Of a DNA stretch of 22,290 nucleotides, positions 1 to 8,160 are shown piece by piece. Origin of the DNA: Anaerolineales bacterium UBA1429 (lineage in GTDB: Bacteria; Chloroflexota; Anaerolineae; UBA1429); NCBI GenBank assembly GCA_002329325.1, contig DCTX01000069.1, positions 1-22,290 of the forward strand, in the 5' to 3' direction. Under the pieces are notes generated by a model that did not search any database, was not told the DNA's origin, and saw only the letters and a program-made list of their open reading frames with translations. Position numbers and translations under genes: made by a program. Within the stretch, counting starts at the first letter, position 1, and every line of letters starts with the position of its first letter.

Positions 1-516
1 GCGGCCATGCAGGGCGATGCGGATAGTTTCGGGCACGCGAAACCAGTTCTGGCCGGTGGCCATGGCCAGCGCCATATCGCGCGAGCCCACGCCGGTGCCG
101 AAACAGCCGACGGCGCCGTAGGCGTTCGAATGCGAATCGGTGCCGATGGCGATCTGTCCGGGGGCCACCAGCCCTTCTTCGATCATCACCTGATGGCACA
201 CGCCCACGCCCACATCGTAAAAGTGCGCAATGCCCTCTTCGGCCACCCAGCGGCGCAGCTTCATCTGCGCGTTGGCGGTGGCCACCGAGGCCGCCGGGGC
301 CACATGATCCACGAACACGGCGATGCGCTCTGGATCGTACACGTGGGCCGCCTTTAATTCGTTACGCAGCGCCTCGATGACCTCTGGCGTGAGCGAGTCG
401 TGGCTCATGCAGCGATCTATGGGTGCGATGACCAGGTCGCCGGCGCGCGCAATGGCGCCCGACCCGTGGGAAAGAATCTGCTCGGCAAGGGTGAGCCCTG
501 CTGGCAACTCAGACAT
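1..516 (-). CDS. lysT: Homoaconitase / 3-isopropylmalate dehydratase family large subunit, N-terminal part
   Basis: This is the first 172 codons of an aconitase-family large subunit; the gene leaves the window at base 1. The translation starts MSELPAGLTLAEQIL and contains family signatures: FVDHVAPA, GVCHQVM and GTDSHSNAYGAVGCFGTGVG, which form substrate-binding and active-site loops in this family. The cysteines that hold the 4Fe-4S cluster lie further on, outside the window. The ATG overlaps the stop of the homocitrate synthase gene (ATGTCTGA, 8 nt), so the two are probably translationally coupled. Sequence alone cannot separate homoaconitase from isopropylmalate isomerase. The position after lysW and homocitrate synthase supports the lysine (AAA) role, converting homocitrate to homoisocitrate. 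Family call is firm; substrate is inferred from context. Confidence 0.88.
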   Translation of the reverse strand, partial: MSELPAGLTLAEQILSHGSGAIARAGDLVIAPIDRCMSHDSLTPEVIEALRNELKAAHVYDPERIAVFVDHVAPAASVATANAQMKLRRWVAEEGIAHFYDVGVGVCHQVMIEEGLVAPGQIAIGTDSHSNAYGAVGCFGTGVGSRDMALAMATGQNWFRVPETIRIALHGR

Positions 517-1657
517 ATTCCTCTTCTCCCTGCTCGTGGATTTTGGACCGCAAGACGGCGTCCACATCGTCGAGGCCGATCGGCTTCTCGTCGGCCAGAG
601 CCTTGATATGGGCGGTAGCCTCGCGCACTTCGGCATCGCTCAGCGCCAACCCCAGTTGCTCGGCGCGCGCCTTGATGGCGTTCCAGCCGGTGAGCCGGTG
701 GGCGATGCTGATGTAGCGGGTGAGCCCGAAATCCTGAGGGGCCAGGATCTCGTAGGTCTCTGGATTGTTGAGCACGGCCTTGGCATGGATGCCCGCCTTG
801 TGGGTAAAGGCGGTGATGCCGGTGATATAGTTGTTGAACGGGATATCCACGCCCACGATCGCGGCCACCATATCGTCCAGCTCGCGGATCAGGGGCAAGT
901 TGTACTTGGTTACCAGGTTGCGATCCAGGGCGTACAGGCGGGCGACCAGGCCGCCCAGAGGGGCGATGCCATTGCGCTCGCCGATGCCCAGGATGCTGGT
1001 ATCCACGTGGGTGGCGCCGGCCTCCAGGGCGCAGTAGGCGTTGGCGATGGCGCAGCCCGAGTCGTTGTGGCCGTGGAACTCGATATCGCACGAGACGCGC
1101 TCGCGCACGCGCCGCACCAGGTCATACACCTGCAGCGGTGTCGCCACGCCTACGGTATCGGCGATGCCCACGCGGTTCACGCCCAGATCGGCGACGGCCT
1201 CATAGATGGTGAGGATGTCGTCCAGATTGCTCCGGAAAGAGTCCTCGGTGCTAAAGCGCACCTCGAACCCCCGATCCAGGATATGGGCGATCACATCGCG
1301 GGCGCGCTCCAGGATCGTCGGGATATCCATGCCATGGCTGAACTCGCGCAGCATGGAGGAGGTGCCGATGAGCAGGTCGATGCCATCCACGCCCGTCGCG
1401 ATGGCGGCTTCGGCGTCGGAGAGGGTGCAGCGCACGTGGGTAAGAACCTTGGCCTTGAGGCCCAGCCCGGCGATGGTTCGGCAGTCATGCATACTCTGAG
1501 GCGAAGCAACGGGCGAGGTCACCTCGATGTACTCGACGCCAAAGGCATCCAGCGCCTGGGCGATCTGGACCTTTTGCTCGGTGGTAAAGTTCGCACCGAC
1601 GAATTGCTCGCCTTCCCGCAGTGTTGACTCGATGATGCTGAACTGATCAATGGGCAT
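509..1657 (-). CDS. lys20: Homocitrate synthase (AAA lysine pathway)
   Basis: A 382-aa enzyme of the DRE-TIM metallolyase family (homocitrate / 2-isopropylmalate synthases). It condenses acetyl-CoA with 2-oxoglutarate to homocitrate, the first step of lysine synthesis through alpha-aminoadipate. Visible motifs are STLREGEQF near residue 11, the metal-binding HGHND near residue 194 (EFHGHNDSGCAIANAY), GERNGIAPLGG near residue 225 and the FNNYITGITAFTHKAGIHAKA-like segment near residues 275-293. This last motif and the short length, without the C-terminal LeuA regulatory domain, favour homocitrate synthase over isopropylmalate synthase. The start lies 4 nt after the lysW stop, and a GGGGAG within the last lysW codons serves as ribosome binding site. 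Because the LeuA-type allosteric domain is absent, control may rest largely on the attenuator upstream of lysW. Confidence 0.92.
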   Translation of the reverse strand: MPIDQFSIIESTLREGEQFVGANFTTEQKVQIAQALDAFGVEYIEVTSPVASPQSMHDCRTIAGLGLKAKVLTHVRCTLSDAEAAIATGVDGIDLLIGTSSMLREFSHGMDIPTILERARDVIAHILDRGFEVRFSTEDSFRSNLDDILTIYEAVADLGVNRVGIADTVGVATPLQVYDLVRRVRERVSCDIEFHGHNDSGCAIANAYCALEAGATHVDTSILGIGERNGIAPLGGLVARLYALDRNLVTKYNLPLIRELDDMVAAIVGVDIPFNNYITGITAFTHKAGIHAKAVLNNPETYEILAPQDFGLTRYISIAHRLTGWNAIKARAEQLGLALSDAEVREATAHIKALADEKPIGLDDVDAVLRSKIHEQGEEEYV

Positions 1658-1661
1658 TTAC

Positions 1662-1826
1662 CTATTCTCCCCAGTCTTCCTCTTCCTCGGGCGCCATATC
1701 CAGGACCAACGGGTCCACGCTCACGACCTCCAGCTCGACGCCGCAATCGGGGCAATCCACGATCTCCCCCTCGAGGGGATCATCCAGCTCGATCTCGGCT
1801 GCGCATTCAGGGCAGGTACCGATCAT
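1662..1826 (-). CDS. lysW: LysW, alpha-aminoadipate amino-group carrier protein
   Basis: A 54-aa acidic carrier protein. In the LysW pathway the amino group of alpha-aminoadipate is attached to the gamma-carboxyl of the C-terminal glutamate by LysX, and the intermediate stays on LysW until lysine is released. The sequence has both zinc-binding pairs (CPEC at residues 5-8, CPDC at 25-28) and the diagnostic C-terminal tail EEEEDWGE ending in Glu54, so all key residues are present. It starts with ATG behind an excellent ribosome binding site (AAAGGAGGTGA, 7 nt spacing). It is the first structural gene of the operon, 79 nt downstream of the attenuator terminator. LysX, LysZ, LysY, LysJ and LysK are not in the window and must lie beyond base 1 or elsewhere. 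Confidence 0.95.
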   Translation of the reverse strand: MIGTCPECAAEIELDDPLEGEIVDCPDCGVELEVVSVDPLVLDMAPEEEEDWGE

Positions 1827-1904
1827 GTCTCTCACCTCCTTTCTGATCCAGGTTGTACCATCGCCGGGGCAACACTGCGGGACCGGGCGCCGATGGTGGG
1901 CATG

Positions 1905-1941
1905 AAAAAAAGAGCGCCCCCCCTGGTCTGGGGAGCCGCTC
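1905..1941 (-). terminator. Intrinsic terminator in the lys leader (attenuator)
   Basis: Read on the minus strand, GAGCG (1941-1937) pairs with CGCTC (1916-1912). The stem continues CTCCCC (1935-1930) with GGGGGG (1922-1917), with one bulged G, one G-U pair and a 7-nt loop, and is followed at once by seven U residues (1911-1905). It sits between the leader peptide and lysW, in a position that would stop transcription before the structural genes. Confidence 0.88.
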
Positions 1942-1981
1942 TTGTCTTCGGAAAACCTCTTGTTACGAGGCGTGAGCAAGC

Positions 1982-2077
1982 TTAGCCTGACCAGGGGGCC
2001 GGCTTTTGACGCTTGCTCTTCTTCAGGCAGAGGGACTGGGCCCCCTGCTCTTCTATACCTTGATGGCTGCTATGCAT
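1982..2077 (-). CDS. Lysine leader peptide (31 aa), putative attenuation peptide
   Basis: A short reading frame from ATG at 2077 to TAA at 1982, 31 residues. A GAGGT ribosome binding site lies 7 nt upstream, and the start is about 20 nt from the predicted transcription start. Residues 18-25 read LKKSKRQK: four AAG lysine codons in seven positions plus an arginine, in a genome whose GC-rich proteins carry few lysines. The peptide begins MHSSHQGIEEQGAQS and ends PAPWSG, with no similarity I recognise, as expected for a peptide whose role is to be translated rather than to function. Region 2 of the attenuator begins immediately after its stop codon. A sensing role is inferred from codon content, position and RNA folding. 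Leader-peptide attenuation of lysine genes has, as I recall, been reported for Thermus thermophilus, so there is precedent. Confidence 0.75.
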   Translation of the reverse strand: MHSSHQGIEEQGAQSLCLKKSKRQKPAPWSG

Positions 2078-2105
2078 CCCTTGTACCTCGCAACGTATGG
2101 CGGGC

Positions 2106-2134
2106 ATCATAGCACGGGGAGGCGAGGTTGTCAA
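2106..2134 (-). promoter_or_regulatory. Sigma-70-type promoter of the lys operon
   Basis: On the minus strand TTGACA (2134-2129), a 17-bp spacer and TATGAT (2111-2106) form a near-consensus promoter. The predicted transcription start is near 2099, about 20 nt before the leader peptide ATG and just before the first leader stem. Confidence 0.82.
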
Positions 2135-2150
2135 AATGGGGCAACGCTTG

Positions 2151-2180
2151 AACGCGCCAACCCTCAGGGGTTGGCGCGTT
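2151..2180 (-). terminator. Perfect 13-bp inverted repeat, probable terminator
   Basis: AACGCGCCAACCC and its exact complement enclose a 4-nt loop. It lies 31 nt after the stop of the 66-aa gene and 17 nt before the lys -35 box, where a terminator is expected. No T-run follows directly on the minus strand (CAAGCGTTGCCCCATTTT), so it is either a weak or factor-assisted terminator or an operator-like palindrome. Confidence 0.55.
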
Positions 2181-2211
2181 GAGGATCACCGCGAATCGTT
2201 GAGGCGCGCGT

Positions 2212-2412
2212 TCAGCGCATCCTGGGACGGCGGCGCTCTGGATGCACGGGCACGCTCTGCAGGGCCACGGTGGGGCAGAGCCGCGAGGGGACATCGCTGC
2301 GATCGGCGGGATGCAGTCTCACGGGCGACGAACCGCCGGCGAGCCACAGCGCGAACCGTTCCAGCAGCCGGACGGGGCTCCATCGTCGCAACGAGCGGCG
2401 CAGGTTCTCCAT
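2212..2412 (-). CDS. Small hypothetical Arg-rich protein (66 aa)
   Basis: I do not recognise this product. It starts MENLRRSLRRWSPVRLLERF, is rich in Arg, Ser and Pro, and has a short hydrophobic stretch (FALWLAGG) near residues 20-27; the first 25 residues could form a basic amphipathic helix. The case for a real gene comes from its signals: a TTGACT-17-TATCCT promoter ends about 24 nt upstream, and a near-perfect anti-Shine-Dalgarno match (AAGGAGGTGA, 2426-2417) lies 4 nt before ATG. The 5' untranslated leader would be only about 17 nt. A strong hairpin follows at 2151-2180. It is read in the same direction as the lys operon but has its own promoter. The composition of the C-terminal half (many Arg/Pro codons) is also what a random GC-rich frame gives, so the true end or frame is uncertain. 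Confidence 0.5.
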   Translation of the reverse strand: MENLRRSLRRWSPVRLLERFALWLAGGSSPVRLHPADRSDVPSRLCPTVALQSVPVHPERRRPRMR

Positions 2413-2435
2413 GAGGTCACCTCCTTATTGCCCGT

Positions 2436-2464
2436 AGGATAGCATATTTGAGTAAAATAGTCAA
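2436..2464 (-). promoter_or_regulatory. Promoter of the 66-aa gene
   Basis: On the minus strand TTGACT (2464-2459), a 17-bp spacer and TATCCT (2441-2436) lie in a locally AT-rich patch. The predicted start near 2429 is just ahead of the ribosome binding site. Confidence 0.72.
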
Positions 2465-2570
2465 GAATTGGCCCAGGGATCTCCTGCAGCAGGCGAAGCG
2501 AGGAGAGGCCAAGGGTTCCTCAGCTACGGCCGCGGACCTATGTCCATGCAGACTTGACGGCCCACGGCAT

Positions 2571-2599
2571 TTGCCCGATCCGAAGGGGAGTGATATACT
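2571..2599 (+). promoter_or_regulatory. Promoter of tRNA-Pro copy 1
   Basis: TTGCCC (2571-2576), a 17-bp spacer and TATACT (2594-2599) place transcription initiation near 2606, five bases before the mature tRNA. The direct repeat starts at the last base of this -10 box, so the second tRNA copy does not share this promoter. Confidence 0.65.
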
Positions 2600-2687
2600 C
2601 TGCCCGTGTTCGGGGCGTAGCGCAGCCAGGTAGCGCACTTGAATGGGGTTCAAGTGGTCGGACGTTCAAATCGTCTCGCCCCGACAC
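2599..2687 (+). repeat. 89-bp direct repeat, left copy (putative att site with tRNA-Pro)
   Basis: This segment recurs in the same orientation at 16947-17035, identical except for base 2606 (G) versus 16954 (A). It covers the whole tRNA-Pro gene, 12 bases upstream and 3 bases downstream; the flanks on both sides then diverge. Together with the integrase-like fragment beside the other copy, it probably marks the left end of an integrated element. Confidence 0.7.
2611..2684 (+). tRNA. tRNA-Pro (anticodon GGG), copy 1
   Basis: A 74-nt cloverleaf: acceptor CGGGGCG/CGCCCCG with discriminator A, D-arm GCGC-AGCCAGGTA-GCGC, anticodon arm CTTGA-ATGGGGT-TCAAG giving anticodon GGG, and T-arm GGACG-TTCAAAT-CGTCT. 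C1-G72 is typical of bacterial tRNA-Pro. The 3' CCA is not encoded (CAC follows). It has its own promoter and a strong terminator. Confidence 0.96.
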
Positions 2688-2689
2688 GT

Positions 2690-2723
2690 GGGAGCCAACT
2701 CGCAAGGGTTGGCTCCCCTTTTT
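2690..2723 (+). terminator. Intrinsic terminator after tRNA-Pro copy 1
   Basis: GGGAGCCAAC (2690-2699) pairs perfectly with GTTGGCTCCC (2708-2717) around an 8-nt loop, then C and five T residues. Confidence 0.9.
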
Positions 2724-2839
2724 ATCGCGCACCCATCCCCGTTCCATTGGGGTGTTCTGCCCTGGCGTGATGCCTGCGGGTGCAACGCGCCTCATCTGGT
2801 CTCGATCCCCAGGCCGGGTTGCAGCAGCTACACGGACGG

Positions 2840-4036
2840 CTACTCCCAGTTGGTCTGAATGTAGCCCGTGGCTTCCTCTACATCCAGTTGGCGCCAAGTG
2901 GCTCCGAGACGCACATAGAAGGCGGCTCCGCCCGTATCTTGCAGGTAGGCAGGGGACAGACCTCTGTCAACCTCAACGACACATACCTGAGCGCCGTCAA
3001 GCGCCTCAAATCGGATGGGCACGAGGTGGGCAATGTGCGCACCGATGCGCGCGGCAATCAGGTTGGCCAGAAGCTGCTCGTATTTGTCTCGAGAATCGCC
3101 CGTGGTCTTGAGATCCTGCGTCAGGCCGCAGACGTTGCCATCGTCCTCCACGCCAATGAGAAGGGTGCCGCCACCCGAGTTCAAAGGCCACGATCGTCTT
3201 GAGAACCTCGGTACGCAGAGCTTGGTCGGTCTGCTTGCGCACCATGTTCCCCTGCAGGGAGCTCTGGAATTCGAGGGTGGCGCTCTCGCCCAGCTCTATC
3301 AGCTCAGCCACGGAGCGCTCACTCCTGGCTTCCGGCTGGCTGAGAAGGGACTCCATGAACATGTTGAGTCTGTTGGCGATGAGCTCTCTTCTCGCCTCAA
3401 AAAAGTCGTCATGGCGCTCCAGCCGCCATAGCTCTGGGTTCATGGGAATGCATTGGTTGGCCTGGGCTCCCGGACAGTTCTGCTCGACAATGGGCACATG
3501 GTCCTCAGGAGAGCTCGTCCCCAGGCTCTTGTTCGATTCGGCGGTGAGGAAGGCCCGATTCGCCAGCTCATTCACGACCTGGCGGTGCAGGTGATTTTCG
3601 GCATCATACGGACCCTGATACAGCAGCGCAGTGGGGAATATGTGGTGGCTCTGGATGCTATAGGCCGAGCCAGCGCCGGCAACAAGGGGGGCGCCATGGA
3701 ACCAATCCACTCCGCCATATGCCTTGGCGAGAGATGTCGCTCTCGCGGTAGTAGGGCGGAATCTCGCCCCTGATGAGCATGTACAGCGTAGTCAGGCGCT
3801 GCTGCCATCCAGGATGAGACTCAGCGCGCCGAACCTCTCCACCGGCCCAGAGACGTTCTTGAGCTCGGGCGGGTCCGTTGTCTTTCAGAACAACAGGCCT
3901 CACACCGGCAAGTCTCTGGCCAGAGAGACGAGGAGTTGCTTGGCCTGCTCTTTGCTCCAGACATACACCCGCTGAAACTCGGGGAGCACCGCATCCTGGT
4001 CTGTATGGCATCCAGGAGTTCGCCGATCTTTATGGT
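2840..4036 (-). pseudogene. Decayed GmrSD-like gene: DUF262 - HNH (DUF1524-like) - AlbA_2 fusion
   Basis: Pieces of one protein lie collinearly in different frames. The 5' part reads IKIGELLDAIQT, then after a frameshift near 3996 LPEFQRVYVWSKEQAKQLL, then GPVERFGALSLILDG, then after a shift near 3806 QQRLTTLYMLIRGEIPPYY: the DUF262 signature, including the DGQQR motif. TGA stops at 3902-3900 and 3887-3885 interrupt it (the second where Trp is expected). At about 3735 it jumps to DWFHGAP and SHHIFPTALLY...NELANRAFL, the HNH C-terminal region, so some hundreds of residues usual between these parts are missing. LGESATLEFQSSL follows, then a shift near 3184 and NSGGGTLLIGVEDDG, an AlbA_2 (Schlafen-type) domain ending at 2840. 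The start codon may be lost (ATA at 4033 behind GGGAGG). DUF262-HNH proteins are type IV-like enzymes that cut modified DNA. The copy cannot make a full product. Confidence 0.85.
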
Positions 4037-4138
4037 ACACCTATCCTCCCTGTGGCGATCGCCTCGACCTGGCCGGAGGCCAACGCTGTCATCCGGGCCC
4101 CGGGCCTCTGTGGGCCATGCGCCACCAGCGCTTCGTCC

Positions 4139-7100
4139 TCACAACCTATCCCACGCCTCCAGCACCAGGCGGCGGGTGCGGTACTCGCCGTACTGCCGGA
4201 TCTCCTTTTCTTTGAGCACCCGGAACGTCTCGCCGGCAAAGCCCTCGCCATGGACATCGGCGGGGTCCAGGATGTAGCGCAGGTCGTCTCGCGAGAGGCC
4301 ATAGAGCCGGGCGTAGTAGGCGTCCAGCTCGGCGCGCAGCACGGCCCGCCGCTCGGCATCCCAGCGGAAGGGCGCGAGCCCCTCTTCGCCCCCGGCCAGC
4401 CCGCCCGGCGGCGACTCACGGCCGCCGGCGGCCCCGACGCTCAGAGAGCGTACGTTGGCCGCCGCCTGGGAGCGGATGGCCTGGCGCAGCGGCTCGTCCG
4501 CCTCGGCCCACACGTCGTCGGCAAAGGGCTCGAGGTCCCACGCGGTGTAGACCAGCTCCAGCACCCGCGGCACGATGAACCGCAGGTCGTCGGCGCTGTA
4601 GGCGTCTGGCGGCAGCACCGGGAGTTGTCTAGCATAGTGGAAGTCCAGATGCGTACCCCCCACTTTCTGTCGAGCTATGTAGTCCGCAGCCAATGCGTTC
4701 ATGTTCGAAAGCAGGCAGGCCATGAGAGTGCTAGACGCGCTGCTAAGGCAGACCGGCAACACGTCACCAGCACCGGTGGCAGGTAGTAGCGACGCGACAA
4801 TCGTCCGCTCGTTCGTTGCGTTGGTAATCCTTCGGAAGCCCAGGAGCCAGCCACGCTTCCAATCCCCCAGGCGCTGCCGCACCTCTTCCTCGGGCACCCA
4901 ATACCAGGGCTGGGGGGTGAAGGCCGGGTCGCGGTGTTGTTCGTCGGTGGTGTCCGGCAGGTGCGTGCTCTGGCGCGACGTCACGCCTGCGTAGCTGCTG
5001 AAGCGGTGGTCGAACTGCCAGATCATCTTGGCCTCGTAGAGGGGCAGGTAGCCGATCCCGGCGCCCTCGCCCCGGCAAAAGGCGTTGCCGCGCAGCGTCC
5101 AGCCCTCGGCCTCCAGCTCCTCCCGCGTGCGAAAGAGCGCCGAGTCGGTGTTCATCATGAACATCAACTGGAACCTTATGCCCCACGGATTCTCTTCCGT
5201 GGCCTCGTTGACCAGCACGGGCGCCCGCCGGTAGATGCGCCGGGTCAGCCCGGCGTCGGCCCGGGTGCGAAAGATGGGGCAGGTGAGGGTGTTGGGGTTG
5301 ATGCGGGCGAAATCCTCGGGCGTCAGACGAAAGGTCCGCTCCGGGTCTGCCAGTTGCCGCGGGTGCGTGAGAAAGAAGGCAAAACTCATCTCGCGGGCGG
5401 CGGCGTCGCCGTCGCCCCGCCCCGCCAGGGTCAGCAGCGAGAACTTGTAGGAACGATGCACACCAGGAAACAGGGCTTCCCGGTTCTCAAAGTCGTACAG
5501 GCTGGCGAGCTGGTTTGTCTCCACGAGATGAGCGAAGAAGTACTGAGTGAAGGAGTTGGTGGCGATGCCCGTCGGCAAAACCATCCCCGCTCGGCCTGAC
5601 GCATTGATGGCATGCGAGCCGAGTTCCGCAAAGAGCGAAGACACATTGACCCGACCGAACGAAGAGAGGGGATACCTATCACTGGCATGAGCATAGTTCT
5701 TCGTCTTGTCACTCAGATACTGAGCCCTGTCGTATGCATCATAAAGAGATCTATCCTTCGTCTTCAGAGCCTTGATGAGCCTGCTGCGAGCGGCCATGTT
5801 GGCCGCGTTGGCTACCTCCGGGGCGCGCGTGGCAAAGAATTCCTGCGGGTCGAGCTGAAGCATGTCCCACGGCGGGTTGCCCAGCACCACGTCAAAGCCG
5901 CCGCGCGCCTCCAGCGCCTCGGGGAACTCCAGGGGCCAATGGAAAAAGCGCAGCCGGGCGGCCAGGGCCAGCGACGCCTCTCCCACGCCCCTGGGCGCGG
6001 CGCCCCCGGCCAGATAGGCCCGCACCGTGGCCGTGGTGGGCGCCCGCTCGGCCCCCTCGCGGGTCAGGGGCGCGAAGAAGGCGGCCGTCCACAGGTCGCA
6101 GGCGCCCTCGAGGCGCTGCCAGGCCTCGGTGCTGTGCAGGGCCGCGGCCCGCTGGCGTTTGCGGGTCACCTGCTCGGCCGTGTCCTCGGGTATGGCCAGC
6201 AGGTCGCGCCGGGCCTGGAGCACCGCCTCGATGCCGGGAGCCGCCTTCCCTTCCACCCACAGATCGCGTTGGCCCCCCTCCCGCTCCTGGCGATTGCGGT
6301 CGCGCAGGCCCCGGGCAACGGGCTTGTCGTCGCCGGAGACGGGGGTATAGGCCTCGTCGGGGATGCCCTGCTGCAAGACGTCCAGATCGAACACGCCCAC
6401 CAGCGAATCGCCGCAACGGATGCGATAGTCGAGGAAGGTCAGGGGCTTGCCCCGGGCATAGCCCTCGATCCAGAGGGCCACCTTGCACAGGTCCACGGCC
6501 AGGGGGTTGCGGTCCACGCCATAGACGCAGTGGGTGATGGCATCGCGAATGGCGACGCGCAACGCCTCGGGGGTGGGCTCCTGCTCGCCGCTGCGCACCC
6601 GGGCCAGCTCGGCCCCGATGCGACGGGCGGCGGCCAGCAAAAAGTGGCCCGAGCCGCAGGCCGGGTCACAGACGTTCAGGTCCAGCAGGGCCTCCTGGCG
6701 GGCCTCCGGGGAGCCGTCGGTGGCGGCCAGCCGCGCCTCGATGACGGGCGCCAGAGCCGAGCGGACCAGCTCGTTGACCAGCTCGGGCCGGGTATAGTAG
6801 GAGCCGGTGGACTTGCGCTCGGTGCCCTGGATGAGGCCAAAGCGGATGCCGGCGCCGGTGGTCTCGAGGACGGGCTGGTAATCGAGCAGGCTCTCATAGA
6901 CGCTGCCCAGCTCTTCCACATCCAGAGCGCCATAGTTGACGCGGCGGCGCACCCGCTCGCCCTGGGGCACAAACGAGGAGAGGGCCCCGATGGCCTCCAG
7001 CGCGGCGCCGTTATCCAGGTAGGCGTCCTCCAGGTGATGCAGCTTGCTCCTGTCAAAGAGCTCGCCGTTGAGGGGCGCCAGGCCCAGGGGCGGGCAAAGC

Positions 7101-8160
7101 TGCGGCTCGCGCAACACGTGGAACAGGGCGCGCAGGCCCAGGTAGAAATCATCATAGCGCTGGGGCGCCCCCAACGGCTCCTCGGCCAGGCGTCGGAGCC
7201 GCGCCAGGCTCAGATGGGCTTCATAGCGCCGGTAGAGCTGGCGAGATTCGGTGTCTGCGGCCTGCAGGAGCTGGCGCTCCTCGGCCACCATGAGAAAGAG
7301 CAGCCGGTAGATGAGGTAGAGCAGCTCCTGATAATAGCCCTCGGGGGAGAGGCGCGTGCTGGCCACGGCCTCGCGCAGGGCGTCGTTGCGCCTGTGGCGC
7401 AGAAACCCGTTGCCCAGGGTGACCAGAGCGTGCTCGACGGCGTCACGCAGGGCCTCGCGGATGCGCCCGCCCTCTTCGACAGTCTGCAGGTGATACTGCT
7501 CCAGCAAACAGGCCGGGGCATCCTCGACACCTTGGGGCAGCCGCGTGCGGTGGGCCAGGCGATAGAGCAGCAGGAATTCGTCCAGCAGCCCGGCGGTGAA
7601 CATGGTAGCCAGGTCGAACTCGATGTAGGTGGGCCGGGTAAAGGAGGAGGCGTTGCGCAGCAGCCGCAGCACGCGCCCGTTGGTGACCACCCCCCACAGA
7701 TGGTCGGTGCGGTTGAGGTAATCCTGCAGCAGGGCATGGGGCGCCATCTGGCTGATGCGTGAAGGGTTGCGCTCGCCCAGGTCCTGGTCATACCCCACAA
7801 TGTGCACGGGGGGCGCCTCGGGCTCGGCCCCTGCGCGGTGAGAGATGCTGTAGCGCTGCCCGGCCAGCTCGGCGGCGCTACGCTGGAACGTCAGGCTGTA
7901 GCCCAGGGCCTCCAGCAGAGGGATGACCCACTGCTCGCGGGTGATGGTCACGGGAGACTCGCTGGTCTGGCGGGCCAGTCGCTTCTGAAAGGCATCCCAG
8001 TAGGCGCGGGCATCACCCCAGGCGGCGGTTGCCTCGTCCAGCACGGAGCGGCCGCGGTCCAGACCAAAGTCGGCGGGGCGCTGGCCGGCCCGCTCGGTGA
8101 CGGTCTCCAGGAAATCGGAGGAGAGCAGGCCGCCCTCGATGCGCACGGCGGTATAGGTGC

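Larger units (their letters stand above)
1905..2094 (-). promoter_or_regulatory. Translation-coupled transcription attenuator of the lys operon
   Basis: The leader RNA contains mutually exclusive stems. Region 1 (GAGCAAGC, 2018-2011, within the Lys codons) pairs perfectly with region 2 (GCTTGCTC, 1981-1974, immediately after the stop codon). Region 2 (TTGCTC, 1979-1974) can instead pair with GAGCGG (1941-1936), the 5' arm of the terminator, as an antiterminator. A ribosome stalled at Lys codons would cover region 1 and free region 2, giving read-through. A ribosome reaching the stop would cover region 2, giving termination. This is the logic of trp-type attenuators. Further complementarities (2094-2086 with 1970-1962; 2047-2039 with 2000-1992) may shape the untranslated RNA. 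Pairings were found by eye; no energies were calculated. Confidence 0.7.

Noticed and set aside
323..1627. Long plus-strand open frame opposite homocitrate synthase
   Set aside because: It is antisense to a clearly conserved enzyme. Long antisense frames are usual in GC-rich genes.
2021..2050. SAM-I-like string on the plus strand (AGGGACTGGGCCCC)
   Set aside because: The remaining SAM-I core is missing, no plus-strand gene follows, and the outer stem has an A-C mismatch on this strand.
1982..2094. Lysine (L-box) riboswitch or T-box in the lys leader
   Set aside because: The conserved L-box core and the T-box sequence are absent before the terminator. A Lys-rich leader frame with alternative stems explains the region better.
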